From Lineus longissimus (taxonomy: Eukaryota > Nemertea > Pilidiophora > Heteronemertea > Lineidae): 64,000 bases of DNA. The first letter of the stretch is position 1. Each line of letters starts with the position of its first letter. The position numbers and the translations under genes were made by a program. The notes under the pieces were generated by a model. The model saw only the letters and a list, made by a program, of their open reading frames with translations, was not told the origin of the DNA and made no database searches. Positions 11,698 to 23,634 of the stretch are shown here, piece by piece. The stretch lies in assembly GCF_910592395.1 (NCBI RefSeq), contig NC_088325.1, positions 8,808,109-8,872,108 of the forward strand. The letters are read 5' to 3'.

Positions 11698-13988
11698 CTA
11701 AATTTTGTGTGATTACAATAAACCAATTACCAACTGATTAAAAGTCACTCGTTTCCATAACAAACAACTCAAAAAACCACCCCGGACCCAACTTTGGAAA
11801 TACCATTGACACTGGAACTTCGGAACTGCTCATAGGTCAGATCTATTTCATAGGAGCGATTCAACAAACTGCCCGAGTGTTTAGCATAACCGCGAAATCG
11901 ACCATAGCACACTTCGGCATTGCTCCGCCATCTGATTGGCCATTTCATCACAAAAGCGGTGAGTAACCATGCTCTCCATAGTTTGTGAAGGGGAATGGCC
12001 TGCATATTGCAAACCCACCATAAAAAGCCGAGACTAGAGTATATACACTTCCATAGAACCACGTACAGAAGGAAGGAGAGCTGCTGCGGAAGCCTTCTAC
12101 GAGACTGCAGAACTCCTTTAGTTTGGTACATGTTGTAGGAGCTACAACGTACATATTTTTCTTCCATCGAGCCACCATCTTTGTCTTTCCCCTCATCCTC
12201 CTTCCCACTTCTTTTGGTCTCTTAGGAAAAATTTTCCCCGATGACAATGTCTTCCCATGCCTAACGTTTCTTCCTGTTGGCTGTAGTGTCAGATCGTTTA
12301 TCTTTTGCCACTTTCTCGTCCATTCTGACCGCCTCAATTAGCCCCATCCTCGGCTCTCTCGTTCATTTTCGCCATTGTTCGCAGAACGACCACCTGACTA
12401 AAGGCAGAGTTTTACACCGATTCGCTGTGATTCACGCAATTTCAAATAACGTTGTGGCACGAACAATGAATCGGCACGTTCTGATTGACAAATTGTCCGG
12501 GGACAGCTGAATGCCCGATCATTGAGGCATGTGAATTGCAGCCGTTTATCCGTCCGCGGTCAACAGTGTTTTATCCTCCGCTTTAAGTAGATAAACGTTA
12601 AAATACCTGTATTTTGCACGTTTAAATGCCTTCATGAATTCTGGCCTTTGCTTTTTTTCATACTTTTTATCGATTTTTACCGCGAACTCGAAATTAAACT
12701 TGCTTTAGAACTCGTTGTTAAATAGTTAAATAATTAATAAGATATGAATGTTCCATTAAACGACAACGAATGGAACCACATGATAGCCTTAAGTAGTCCA
12801 TTAAGCACCGGCAACATACTTAACTGGTAACCACAAAAATATGTGATGATGTGGAGTAGAAAAACACATTTTTCGAAAATTATTCTTAAATCAGTGCCAT
12901 CACTACTTCTCAAAACGGTCGAAAAGAGGAAGACGAAACATATCGCTTTTCATATTATTGTTGTCTTTGACATCTGAATAGTTTTCTTGAAATCAGTGAA
13001 TTTGAAGCTGGCATTTGCTTAAAAACGAAGCGTTTGCAATGGCTATGTTCAGCTTATCGAAGAATTGTTAACAAAGTTTATCTACAAGTTCCAGTTGTGC
13101 GGAATTGGCTTGGGTCAGCGAATGACCCGAGCGAGCTCTGTCAAAACGCGCGCCTTTCGGAACGGGCGGTGGCTTTATTATTGAAACCATATACGTTCCC
13201 TAGTTGCCTGACTCTTTATTTGAAAGAGTCTCATTTAATCGTCTAACCTCTTATCGACCTCTTTCATCTTTTTCAGCCACTGCTTAGTGATCAGACGACA
13301 AGGGTGTGATTGGTACATTCCTCAGGCCATAGTCATCATAATATTCATCATCGTCGAATCATTGTCAAGGTGGGAAGCGCAAAAAGGCTTTCCTGGAGTA
13401 AGATGGGGATCAAGCCTGTTTGAAGTACGTGGACATTAAAAAATATCGCTCGAAGACAATATGCCTGGCGAGATTGATACTGAAAGTAAAATGTAAATAC
13501 GACAATAACTAGAGACCAAACGGATGTGAGGCACTCCACCAACATGACTAAGGCATCAGACCCTGTGAGACAAATTTTTAAAATGAGTCAAATATATCGG
13601 TTGGGCCTCAAAAAGCGAGTTCATTACTACAAATAGGATTTCATTAAATTCAAGATTATGATTTAGATATTTCTCAGCCACTATTGGTTTGATTTTTGTC
13701 ACATCGGTACAAGCTTATTTCGATGGGTCAGTAAAATGGTGCAAAAATTTTACCAAAATTCGTGTGGCACACAATAACGATAACACTACTAAAATGATAT
13801 CGTTTAAAACAAGAAGACTTGATATGAAGGTTTCATAACTGATCAATCTTTGTTAACATTCAATATGCTATGACTCGTTGCCAGCTTCAGGAAAAGTTTC
13901 CTTTACTTTGAATATTTTCCATTACATTCATGTGTTCATTTACAATGGTGTGTATTTTGTATTTTGTATTTTTTTCATTGCAGTCATA
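11698..13988. other. Intergenic, dispersed-repeat fragments
   Basis: There is no recognised gene. The minus-strand frames at 11769-12167 and 11948-12337 have no clear family match. The stretch 12021-12043 is an inverted copy of the repeat at about 7954-7977. The stretch about 12955-13130 resembles 31490-31640: both have TTGTTGTCTTTG, GCGTTTG(C/T)AATGGCTATG and TTGGCTTGGGTCA-like words, so both are pieces of one dispersed repeat. Confidence 0.5.
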
Positions 13989-14270
13989 CAGCAGTTCCTC
14001 CCATAGCTCGCCGTCTGACCCAGGCCTGATTTGAAACTTTTTTAAGTCCAGTGAAGTTGTCATTTTTTACCCTAACAATAGCGGGTTCGAGACTGGGCGT
14101 TAATCACCCTTCGACTGGGATTATAGAAGTAATTTGATCATATTGGTCTTACTATGCCCGCACAATGGTAGCAGGATAATGTTGACTCAATACTACTGAT
14201 AATTGTCTTGTATGAAGTGTTTCATTTGAAGTATTGGTGAATATGAAATTATTGCACTTGTGCTCAGTAT

Positions 14271-14687
14271 TTGCTGTTCCTGAGCCGTTGTACATCTACA
14301 TGTATGGCCACGATGACAGGTGATGAAGATGGGGACAGTGGTAATGCAGGAATCGATTTGCATCCCGAGCCCAAGGCGACATCACCATGCCTATTCATCA
14401 GCTCAAAGATTCAATATTTAGATGCTTACATTCAGGCCCATCTTTTAGGCCATGTGAAAGCGAGGACACCGTCACCAAACGCGTGCCGATGTCGAATCCA
14501 TCCACGGACATTTTGCGATTGGTTAGCAAATGATGATGACCTCAGAACTACGTATGATGAGCTCCCAACCTCGAATGGACAACGGGCTGATGCAGACGGA
14601 AGTAATTCAGGAATTACCAGTATCACGCTGCTGAAAATGTCAGGAAAACACAATGTTTTCTCTTTTACCAATATGAAAAGGACATGA
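14271..14687 (+). pseudogene. pogo-like transposase N-terminal remnant
   Basis: The frame has an acidic N-terminus (MTGDEDGDSGN), then a DNA-binding-like segment with CRIHPRTFCDWL. That segment closely matches HRIHPRTFSRWL in the remnant at 253-652. No catalytic residues follow. An alternative upstream ATG at 14243, in another frame, starts a short hydrophobic leader (MKLLHLCSVFAV), reminiscent of the leaders on the other copies. Confidence 0.5.
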
Positions 14688-15304
14688 CTTCTTGATGTCA
14701 TTGTTGTCCAATTTTCATTTAATAGGGGATTACCCTTAATGTATTTCCTACGAACCACTTCCTTCTGATCTCATGAAACTGATCCTGCCTAATGACATTG
14801 TTCATGGGGGTAATTGTAACAATTGACTGCTTGTAATTCAAGCAGCCTAGTTTTGGGTGACACCGAGGATGATGGGGAAAAGTCCCTTAATCGAACTTCG
14901 AGAGGTCGTGAACATGATCAGCTTGTCTTTGGAGAGGATCAGTGCTGATGCTGTGCGGCCTGCTTTTGGAGATGGAGATATAGCCGTCTGCTCAATTATT
15001 GACGACAATTAAGGTCATCAATTAGAACTTGGACAATTACTAGCTGAAATTGAACAGAGTGAGAAGGAAGATGATTTCACTGTTTTTAGATGAAGAGCCA
15101 GATTATCAAGAATAAACAAAATTGTTCTTTGATCATGATTCATCAGATAAAATGTATCCATATCCCGGTGTTTACCCATTTCTAAGGGCAGGTTTCATTT
15201 TGCGTTTGTGAGTACTACATCATTTTAGTGGAACATGTATAGTCAGTGACTATATTCCACTATACTGACAAAATAGCCCAATGTTCTGAAGCTTTGACAA
15301 CAAA

Positions 15305-15527
15305 TGTGACTCGCTCTACCAAAACTAGGCGCTTGTCGCATCTGAACTCGACAGGTTGATACGGACTTGTTGTTCATTTCCCTATTGTAGACCTTTTGTG
15401 AAATCTATTACAAACTGATTTGGTCACATTTCACAAAAGGTCTACAATAGGGAAATGAACAACAAGTCCGTATCAACCTGTCAAGTTCAGATGCGACAAG
15501 CGCCTAGTTTTGGTAGAGCGAGTCACA
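15305..15527. repeat. 223-bp nearly perfect palindrome
   Basis: The left arm 15305-15404 and right arm 15428-15527 are each 100 bp and complementary with a single mismatch that I can find (ACTCGACAGG against ACTTGACAGG). The loop is 23 bp. It lies inside the pogo-derived element at 13989-15757. It is non-coding. Confidence 0.9.
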
Positions 15528-15757
15528 AATGTAACATGTTTCAACATTGCTCGCAAACGCCAGGTAACCCTCAGGGCTTACATAACTGAGTATTCCGTAA
15601 CGCGCAGGTCGGTTAATAGGTCGGGTCACCAATGTTTATTGTTAGAGTAAAATGGACATCATCGCTTATGTTAGAGAAAAATATACAACTTCGCTGGACC
15701 TAGCACATTTTTCAAATCAGACCTTGATCAGACGGCGAGCTATGCGAGGAATTACTG

Positions 15758-18700
15758 TATGTTCATTTGTTTAAGTGTCTTGTTTGTGTTTTGTGTATTT
15801 TCCATTGTATTCATAAAACGTTCATTTGTAATGTGGTATATTTTGTATTTGGAGTAGCTAACCTTAAGCTTTCAGCTCACTTTTTAATTGATGCATAGCC
15901 TCGCCGTTTAGTTTTTCACTTTTGTGGAGGAGACCTACATGTCTTGATGAGCTAGTGAATTATACACGGTCAGGTCTTACATTGATTCTAAAATCTCACA
16001 ATGTCTAGTGTTGATGCGAATAACTCAGTTTGAGAGAGAATGAAGTATTTCTTTTTGAAATCTTAGAGGCTTTTTGACATTTTTCTTTTTATTACAGTGT
16101 ACACTGTGACCTTGTATGATCCTTGGTAGTCTACAGTAAACTAGAGCAGAAATTTAGAGCAAGAATTATTTTCCTACGATGATAAGTACTGACACGCTGT
16201 GCATTGCATTGTTGGGGATTCCCCTTCCCCAGTTTCATCCTCGTGATGGGATTTTTTGCCTTCGTGTTTTACCACTTTTATCTCTAGTCAGCTATATCAG
16301 CCTCACTAGCTGCGACCCTCGAAGCTAACGGGTTTGTTTTGTATATTTTCCATTGTATTCATATTTAAAGTCTTTGAAAGGAATGATTTATACTAATGCA
16401 ATTATATTAAGTATGGATTATAATATATACTTGATTATGATTTTATTATCAAACAGGTGAGAGCAATAATTCTAAAATCCTGTTCTTGAGCTTATTTGAA
16501 TCAACAACCCTTTTTCTTGATTTTTTTTAACCAGCCGGGTTTATTTCCCAATACTGAACTTAGGCTGGAGTAGGCCCGCTGACAAAACCATCCAGTTCCA
16601 TTTCCCAATGCGAGTACAAGGACACGACGTCGTGCTTTACTTTTCACTGAAAAAAGGATTTCTTGTGAGTAGGTCTACATGTTTCGTGTTTTTGGCGATC
16701 ACAGTTTTGTTGAATCAATATTCAGACCCTACAATAGCCCACGATGAGAAAAATATTCATCACTCTAACTCTAGTACATTTCTTGTAAATTTCTAGTTTT
16801 GTATATTTCGTATATTTCATATTTTCCATTGCATTCATGTATTCATTTGTAGTTTTGTATTTGTTGCCTGATACTACATATTCTGGCTGATAAATTCCAT
16901 TTCATTTCACCAGGTACTAAATGTTCATTTCAGATTGTAAGACAATGAAGTTATCAAAGTCCGCTAAAGATAGATTGGAGTCATTGCGAATGGTTTATCA
17001 CATACTGAATTTTAGGGATGTGATTGTAGCCTTATTTGGCTCTAGCTAAAATAATTAGCAGGAGTTGGTGTTTATACTAACCCCCCCCCCCCCCCTCGGG
17101 TTGTTAGCTACGCGCGCTTTGCAGCGTAGCTTATGGTTTCTACTGGAGTTGGCCAAAAGTAGTTCCAGCAAAATAGTTGGATTTTTCATCTGAATTTGCT
17201 GTAGCTGGGCCAGAAATGTGCCAGGATACCAATATTTTGAACTCTTGTTTCGATAGGATTATAGCTATTCACAGCAGAAAGACTAAACGCCCCGTAATTG
17301 GCAGTAATTAGCAGATTTTAAGCTGTAAATTGTCGTCTGGTCAAAACCGGCAAAATGGCCGCGATCCTACCTGTCTCTGTAATGTACTGAACGCGCTACA
17401 CAAAACGCATTGCCCTAAGGCATTGCAGCCGAGGCTGATAAAGTGATGGCCATTTTGCGAATGTATATAGAGTGTGTACGTTCACTTCAAAACATAGTTC
17501 CAATCTAAATTTTTCATAACGAGCAGATAGAAAGTGGTATTTCCCTATATTTTGATTCTGAATGTCAACATGTCGTTTTGTGGGGTTATTTTGTCTAATT
17601 CTTATCAAGGCTTTATGTCAAATAAAACTTTATTTAGAGTTATATAAACTCTACCTATCCCTCTACAGCTACACGGTAATTGCATTATATTGATTAAAAG
17701 TGTCATAAATGGGATATCAAGGCAATGATTACGAATGGCGTACCCCTTTAATGGCTAAAGTATCTGGACATTCCATCCCAAAAATATTAGTAGTCGGCCG
17801 ATTGACAGATGTAACTCTGACAAATGTATGATCATTCTAATAACCTCTTTCATTTTGTAAATTATCCATTCATATGATTTTATATTGTTGTGTTTTTGGT
17901 GATTTGATGGGCTAAAAAACGTGTTTGAATATATAGCACAGGATAAATAGCTTTTGTGATAGACAGTTTTGTGTCCTGTTTTGTTTTGTGTATTCCTTGT
18001 ATTTTTGTTCGGCTCTAATAATATTATAAGGATATAAAACATATTACCCAGCGCTTGATGATACCGTTCTCATGGGTGTATATAAAACGAAGACTTAAGA
18101 CCTAAGATCCCAAGGTAAGAAATTAAGACTCAGGTAAAAACTAAGATATGCGAAGTAAACAACTAAGACCCAGGTAAAAACTGAGATCCACCGAAGTAAA
18201 AAACTAAGACCCATGATTTGTTTCAAATTTTGCGGCATGGATATTCAAATTCTACATGCTGCCTTTGAAGTATATAATGTAGTACTGATATAAATATGCA
18301 TAGAGGGACTGATGTATCCCACCAAATCAAAATGATGCTAGCCTTTTGCCACGGCAAAAAAAACTTAACAAATGGGGAACCCCACACAGGACAGCTCAAT
18401 AGGTCTAGCTGTGTTTGTAACATAATAGCAGCAAAAGTACTGCCCTGTTATCCTTTCATCTTTTTACTTGCTGTCAAATACAATTCCCCATTTCTTTAGC
18501 ATTGACCCGATGCATGAAAGGACCATAGAATATTAGGGGTAATGCTAAAAGTACAAATTACCTAGTCATTCATACCAGGATAAATACTTCTTCTGTTATC
18601 ACTCCCATGGTTGATCACTGACATGATCCAGTGACTCATTTGACTATCTTGAGATGAAGTTATTAGCTTTATTTGAGTTTAAAAAAATATATCTCACTAT

Positions 18701-18924
18701 TGAACACTGTGTGTAATTCACGGTTCAGTTACGGTGAAGTAGAGGTGGAATCCTAGTCTTCTTTCTGTTCCCCATTGAGTGTTATCATCTGGTATCATCA
18801 AGTATGAATAAAGTGTTCGTGAGCCACCCTCCTTCAACTCAAAACATACAGAACCGAATAAAGAATCCTCAAATTACTTTAATAACCGCCAGGAAATGGT
18901 TTATTTAGTCAACAAACAGGGCCA
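15758..18924. other. Intergenic, AT-rich, degenerate repeats
   Basis: No gene is recognised. A word resembling TTTGTATTTTCCATTGNATTCAT recurs near 13925, 15790, 16335 and 16800, often followed by GTTCATTTGTA, which suggests an old degenerate repeat. A C homopolymer of about 16 bases lies at 17082. Near 18090-18215 there is a loose repeat of AACTAAGACCCAGGTAAAAA type. Confidence 0.5.
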
Positions 18925-19367
18925 GAGACAAGACCACAATTGATTTTTTAAGCCTTTTAGCAGTTAAATTGTCAATGTTTGACCGCGACGCATCAACAAA
19001 CGCGTCAAGTAGTGAAACTGAAATTCGGATATGATATACGGGTTAGTCTTGCGAGTAACTGGTGCGATGGAAATTGGTGATTGACCACGGAAATTTTTTT
19101 ATAATCGACAAATTAGACAGACTTTGATATTTCCACTGTTTTCAGCCAACTGGCAGAAAAAACTCAAAACACGCCCCCTATTACCCAATTAGCAAAATTC
19201 GAAATTAATTTTTTCATCAAATAATTTCTTTATATCTGTAGACTTGCCACAGCAAATATTTTTTCAATACCTCTCCAAATATGTACTTGAGAGTAAAAAA
19301 CATGCACTCGTCTAATTGATAGGCCTCGACCCTCCAACCTATGAATATTCATTAGTGGTCTTGTCTC
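18925..19367. repeat. 443-bp terminal direct repeat, left copy
   Basis: This is the left copy of the direct repeat, bounded by the 13-bp inverted ends GAGACAAGACCAC and GTGGTCTTGTCTC. I noticed no difference from the right copy, which implies recent duplication or gene conversion. Confidence 0.85.
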
Positions 19368-19916
19368 AATGAAGGTACATTTCAGGGGTTAACATTTTGA
19401 GATTTTTTTCAAACTAATGTAGATGACATCCCACAACTCTCCAACAAAGGAAAGTCATATCTGGACATTTTTGGAGAAATGAGAGACATTTCAAAGAGTG
19501 GTACAACTGTGCCAAAGCGACGAAAGAGGACAAAATCGACAAAAAGTCATGATTTTGCAGCCAACAGCACCAAATTCAAAGACCTGCCCTGGCCAGAATA
19601 AGCAAGCTATGGAGCTGAAAATTTAGGATGTGATTTAGGAATATATTTGCTGCTTAGGGCACAACTTTCAGAATCAAGGCCTAAGTAGTTTCAAAGAAAT
19701 TACAAAATGAATGGCAACACAACAAGACTTGTAAAAATGAAAGCGAACTTAGACCGGGGTCAGGTTGACTCTTATTTGGGTCAAATTAAGTTTTTTTCTC
19801 ATTATTTTAGCTTGTTTTGACCTTAAATCATCAGCAATACAATATTCTAAATGAATTAGAGTGATTTGAGCACATTCAAATTTTTCACTATATTGACCCA
19901 AAATGTAGTGTAAATA

Positions 19917-20359
19917 GAGACAAGACCACAATTGATTTTTTAAGCCTTTTAGCAGTTAAATTGTCAATGTTTGACCGCGACGCATCAACAAACGCGTCAA
20001 GTAGTGAAACTGAAATTCGGATATGATATACGGGTTAGTCTTGCGAGTAACTGGTGCGATGGAAATTGGTGATTGACCACGGAAATTTTTTTATAATCGA
20101 CAAATTAGACAGACTTTGATATTTCCACTGTTTTCAGCCAACTGGCAGAAAAAACTCAAAACACGCCCCCTATTACCCAATTAGCAAAATTCGAAATTAA
20201 TTTTTTCATCAAATAATTTCTTTATATCTGTAGACTTGCCACAGCAAATATTTTTTCAATACCTCTCCAAATATGTACTTGAGAGTAAAAAACATGCACT
20301 CGTCTAATTGATAGGCCTCGACCCTCCAACCTATGAATATTCATTAGTGGTCTTGTCTC
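19917..20359. repeat. 443-bp terminal direct repeat, right copy
   Basis: This is the right copy, with the same length and the same inverted ends as the left copy. It is followed immediately by GCCATGACG. Confidence 0.85.
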
Positions 20360-21518
20360 GCCATGACGTCGGCACAGGGAGGAGCCATCTTGCTCCTTAG
20401 TCCAAAATCCAAGTATCACATTCCGAGATAAAGTTGCCTCCTAAAGTCTGCTGAACATCCCAAAATTCCTGTTTCCACCTTTAAAGACAGAACATGTCCA
20501 TTAACGCGATAAACCCGGGTGGAAAATGAAGCCAGTTGGTTACAAACGTGTGGCATAGGCACATAACAGGTAAGAGGGTTGCGGGGCACAAGAGTGCATG
20601 CCCCAAAGAACTTAGTTCCCAAGTAAGAATCCAGATGGCGACCAAAGTACCGAACAGTCAGGCAGACTCAAAGGAGACAACTACCGAAAAGTATAGCAAC
20701 AATCCTACACATGGCCAACCCCCTGACAGAGTCAGATAAGCCAATCGATAAAGTTAACAATAAATAGTGTACAGTCCTAAAGAGAACTGTATAAAAACTT
20801 GTATGAAAATATTAAACTGTTAAATTTATTATATTATTAAATTTAAGTTTAGAAAATAGATATAAGTAAGTTCGCCCAATATGAACAATCACTTTAAAGT
20901 ATAACTAACCAACTATTACTAGTAAATAGTTAAAGTTGATATTCTACCAAAGAGAGAGTTAATGCAGAGAAGCTCTGAAATTAGTTTTAGTTGCTACTTT
21001 TAAGCCAAGTCAATGGAAGAACATGCCAGAGAAATTCAGGCTTGGTATTTTTTTATCTGAGACAACACAAGACATAACAAGTCAACCAAATATTTAGCAA
21101 AGTCAATGCAAAAAAATGCAAGACAAATTTAGACTCATCCGGTATACTGCTGAAGTACCAAAAAGTATTGACCCTTTTTTGTTTATTTGTGAATCCCTGT
21201 TGTTTGATAGAAAGTAGTCTGCTCCGGGCACCAGCCATTTTCGTCTATCAGGAAAAGTAACTCCTGTGAGGGCCTTGCCCTCTACTTTCGTTTTATCTTA
21301 ATTATCTTTTGGAAGGACATCCGACAAGGTAATTGTGTTCTAGATAAATATGTATAGAATCTCCAAACAATAATGGTTTTTAAATAGATAACGTATATAA
21401 GCCATATTTAAGCAATGTTTGCAGGCCCTTCCTGTAGCTTCCCTTGAGGGCTAAAATTCCTTTGTTCCCAGCAGCATGGATGGCTGTGTGTGCTTGTGGT
21501 AGCATGTGTATTAATATA
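20360..21518. other. Intergenic, no gene recognised
   Basis: No coding region on either strand is convincing. The short frames at 20416-20622 and 20536-20739 overlap each other on opposite strands and show no motif. Confidence 0.5.
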
Positions 21519-23554
21519 CTGTAAAGTTTGCGATAAGCGGTCGTGGCGCGAAACCGGCAATACAGAAGATCTATGAATGTTCATGTAATCGGCCGGTATT
21601 TGAATGCACTGGAATAACCAGGCCGAGTGCGTAAAACTAGGGGTACTGGCTATTCACCTTTTGTAAATAAAAATCGATAAGGTAATGAAGCTAGTGTCAC
21701 GTAATTTTAAAGGGAAACATTTTAAAGCCCTACTGTATGCCATGCGACTCTTCGTGAAGTACATGTACTGTACCATGAATCTGAAGAAAGTAATCTGTGT
21801 TTTTTGGCTCCTGGCACACTTGGCCTTTTCTATGGAAAACGGAGGTGACGCTGTTGGTGATGCTGATCCTGAACCTGAGGATGATGATGAAGTTTTTGCC
21901 GCGGCACAATATCCTCGCCGCCATAGGTCATACTCAATTCAAGAAAAAAATCGTCTAATCGATGATTACCAAAATGAAAACATCAGGGTTCCCGCGGCGT
22001 GACTGCGGCAGAGTTTGCAAGAGCTCACAACATCCCTGCAACAACTATGCGCCGATGGCTTAACGAGGAAGATATCCGAGATAGACATCGGGTAGCCACG
22101 ACAAGGCAGAGCCACATGCAGAGACAAAGAGAGAGAGGGATTGGTGAGTGTTACCTTCGATGAAAATGCCAAAACTAGTCTCTCACAGAGGAGTGTGGTT
22201 ATGTAAAATTTAGAATTCGGAAGCATTAGTTTTTTTCGGAAAATTAGTACTCTTTATTCTTTCAGCGTATTGGCCCGAGGTGGACAGACACGTACGAGAG
22301 TGGGCAGAGACAAGGTGGGAGCAGGGAGTACCCGTTTCCGGTGAAGACTTGATGGAGAAAGGACAGCGGTTTTTCAATCAATGGTGGGCAGAGCTTCCAG
22401 CAGCGCGGCAGCAAGAGTACCGGGATAGTAGGCCTCAACTGGTTGAGTTCAGAGCAAGCAAAGGATGGCTGAGCGGATTTTTAACAAGAAATGGCTTTAG
22501 CTTCAGGAAGCAATGCAAAGATTCGCAAACAATACCAGAAAACGCTGGGCAACTTGTGGCGAATTTTAGGGATGACGTAGCTCAGAATGTTGAGGAAAAT
22601 AGAATCAACCTAGTCGTGAACATGGATGAAACTTTTGCACTTTGGGATATGGCACCCCAGTACACGTACGATGTCAAGGGCAGGAAGCAAATTGACGTGC
22701 GAGCTTCTCGCGGCAATTCTAAATTAGGTTGCACCGTAACACTTGGAAATACATTTGATGGCAGAAAAATGACAGCAAGTGTCATTTTTAAGGGTCTCGT
22801 CGCAGATGGCGACGAAATTCAAAATTTGAGGGAAAACGCTCCTGAAAATGTACAAGTTAGCGGATCTGAAACGGGCTGGGCGAGTTGGCAGACTATTCTT
22901 TCTTGGGTCAACGTATGCCTTCTTCCTTTTGTAGGTGACGCCTTCCCATTTCTCTTGATATGAGATATGTTCCCCGCTCACCGAAATGCACAAATCCGTA
23001 AGGAAATTGAAGATGCCTCCGGTTTCATTGAGATGATACCGGGGAGGTGCACACCTTTAGTGCAACCGCTAGACAAGACGATTATCAGATCTTTCAAAAG
23101 TAATCTCCGCAAAAGGTGGAAAGCGTGGACGATTGAGCATAACGATGAGCGAGGGAATTCCCCTCCCATAACAAGTGGTGAAGTGTTAAGTTTGATTGGC
23201 GAATCTTGGGCCCGGATAACCGCCGAGGCAATTCACACCGCCTGGCGAGCATGTGGCCTGCTTTAGGCTGATGAACCCGTCCCTGAACACGTAGACCAGG
23301 ACATTGTACACTTTGATGACCATGATGACGAGGACAATGATCTGCATTTTCTTGACGACTAAGAGCTGTAATACCCATTCTTTCGAATAAAGAGCGACTC
23401 GTTTGTTTCCATTGAACTTGTAAGCCTAGAGGTTCATGTCACAGTGTGCCTCATAGCGTATTAACCTGGAATGTAAACGGCCCTGAACATGTGTTATTAT
23501 TGATTTTCCATATTACCGGTTTCGCGCCACGACCGCTTATCGCAAACTTTACAT
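21519..23554 (+). mobile_element. Complete pogo/Tigger-like element with TIRs and TA target site
   Basis: The element is 2036 bp. Its TIRs of about 44 bp begin (C/A)TGTAAAGTTTGCGATAAG and run on through a GGTCGTGGCGCGAAACCGG segment at both ends. It is flanked by TA at 21517-21518 and 23555-23556. It carries one two-exon transposase gene on the plus strand with a polyadenylation-type AATAAA at 23386. The TIRs are nearly identical, but the gene has three disabling lesions. Confidence 0.85.
21775..23362 (+). pseudogene. pogo/Tigger-like DDE transposase (two exons, disrupted)
   Basis: Exon 1 (21775-22143) encodes a 19-residue hydrophobic leader, an acidic MENGGDA segment, and an HTH region with YSIQEKNRLIDDYQ and AHNIPATTMRRWL. 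A GT-AG intron of 122 bp (22144-22265) joins in phase 1 to exon 2, which opens YWPEVDRH. Exon 2 has the catalytic Asps in VVNMDETF, in DMFPAHRN and in LVQPLDKTIIRSFK, then an acidic tail ending at TAA 23360-23362. Three breaks are visible: a frameshift near 21990 within the HTH, an in-frame TGA at 22961-22963 directly before the second catalytic Asp, and a TAG at 23264. It therefore cannot make an intact enzyme. The superfamily call is secure; host role is unlikely. Confidence 0.85.
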
Positions 23555-23634
23555 TATATGATTTGTTTGTGTGTTATCTCCTCTACACTGTTTCTTTATA
23601 CTAAATACTTCAGTCCGCAGATAAAATATGTCTT

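Larger units (their letters stand above)
13989..15757. mobile_element. pogo-like DNA transposon, internal-deletion derivative
   Basis: TIRs of about 48 bp begin CAG(C/T)A(G/A)TTCCTC and continue through ATAGCTCGCCGTCTGA at both ends. Each end is flanked by TA (13987-13988 and 15758-15759), the target duplication of the Tc1/mariner/pogo superfamily. The interior keeps an N-terminal transposase remnant on the plus strand (14271-14687), but no DDE catalytic core is visible. A separate 223-bp perfect-type palindrome sits inside it near the right end. Confidence 0.7.
18925..20359. mobile_element. Unclassified element with 443-bp terminal direct repeats
   Basis: Two apparently identical 443-bp direct repeats flank a 549-bp interior. 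Each repeat begins GAGACAAGACCAC and ends with its inverse GTGGTCTTGTCTC. The outer flanks read GCCA on the left (18921-18924) and GCCA on the right (20360-20363), consistent with one insertion event and a 4-bp target duplication. The inner flanks differ (AATG and AATA). The ends are not TG/CA, and I see no primer-binding site, polypurine tract or coding region. It could be an LTR-like non-autonomous element, or a dimer of a MITE that moved as a unit. Confidence 0.6.

Noticed and set aside
11769-12337. Two overlapping minus-strand frames that might be a Myb-like second ORF of a Harbinger element
   Set aside because: There is no clear Myb/SANT tryptophan pattern and no TIRs. Only a short shared repeat links it to the fragment at 7.9 kb.
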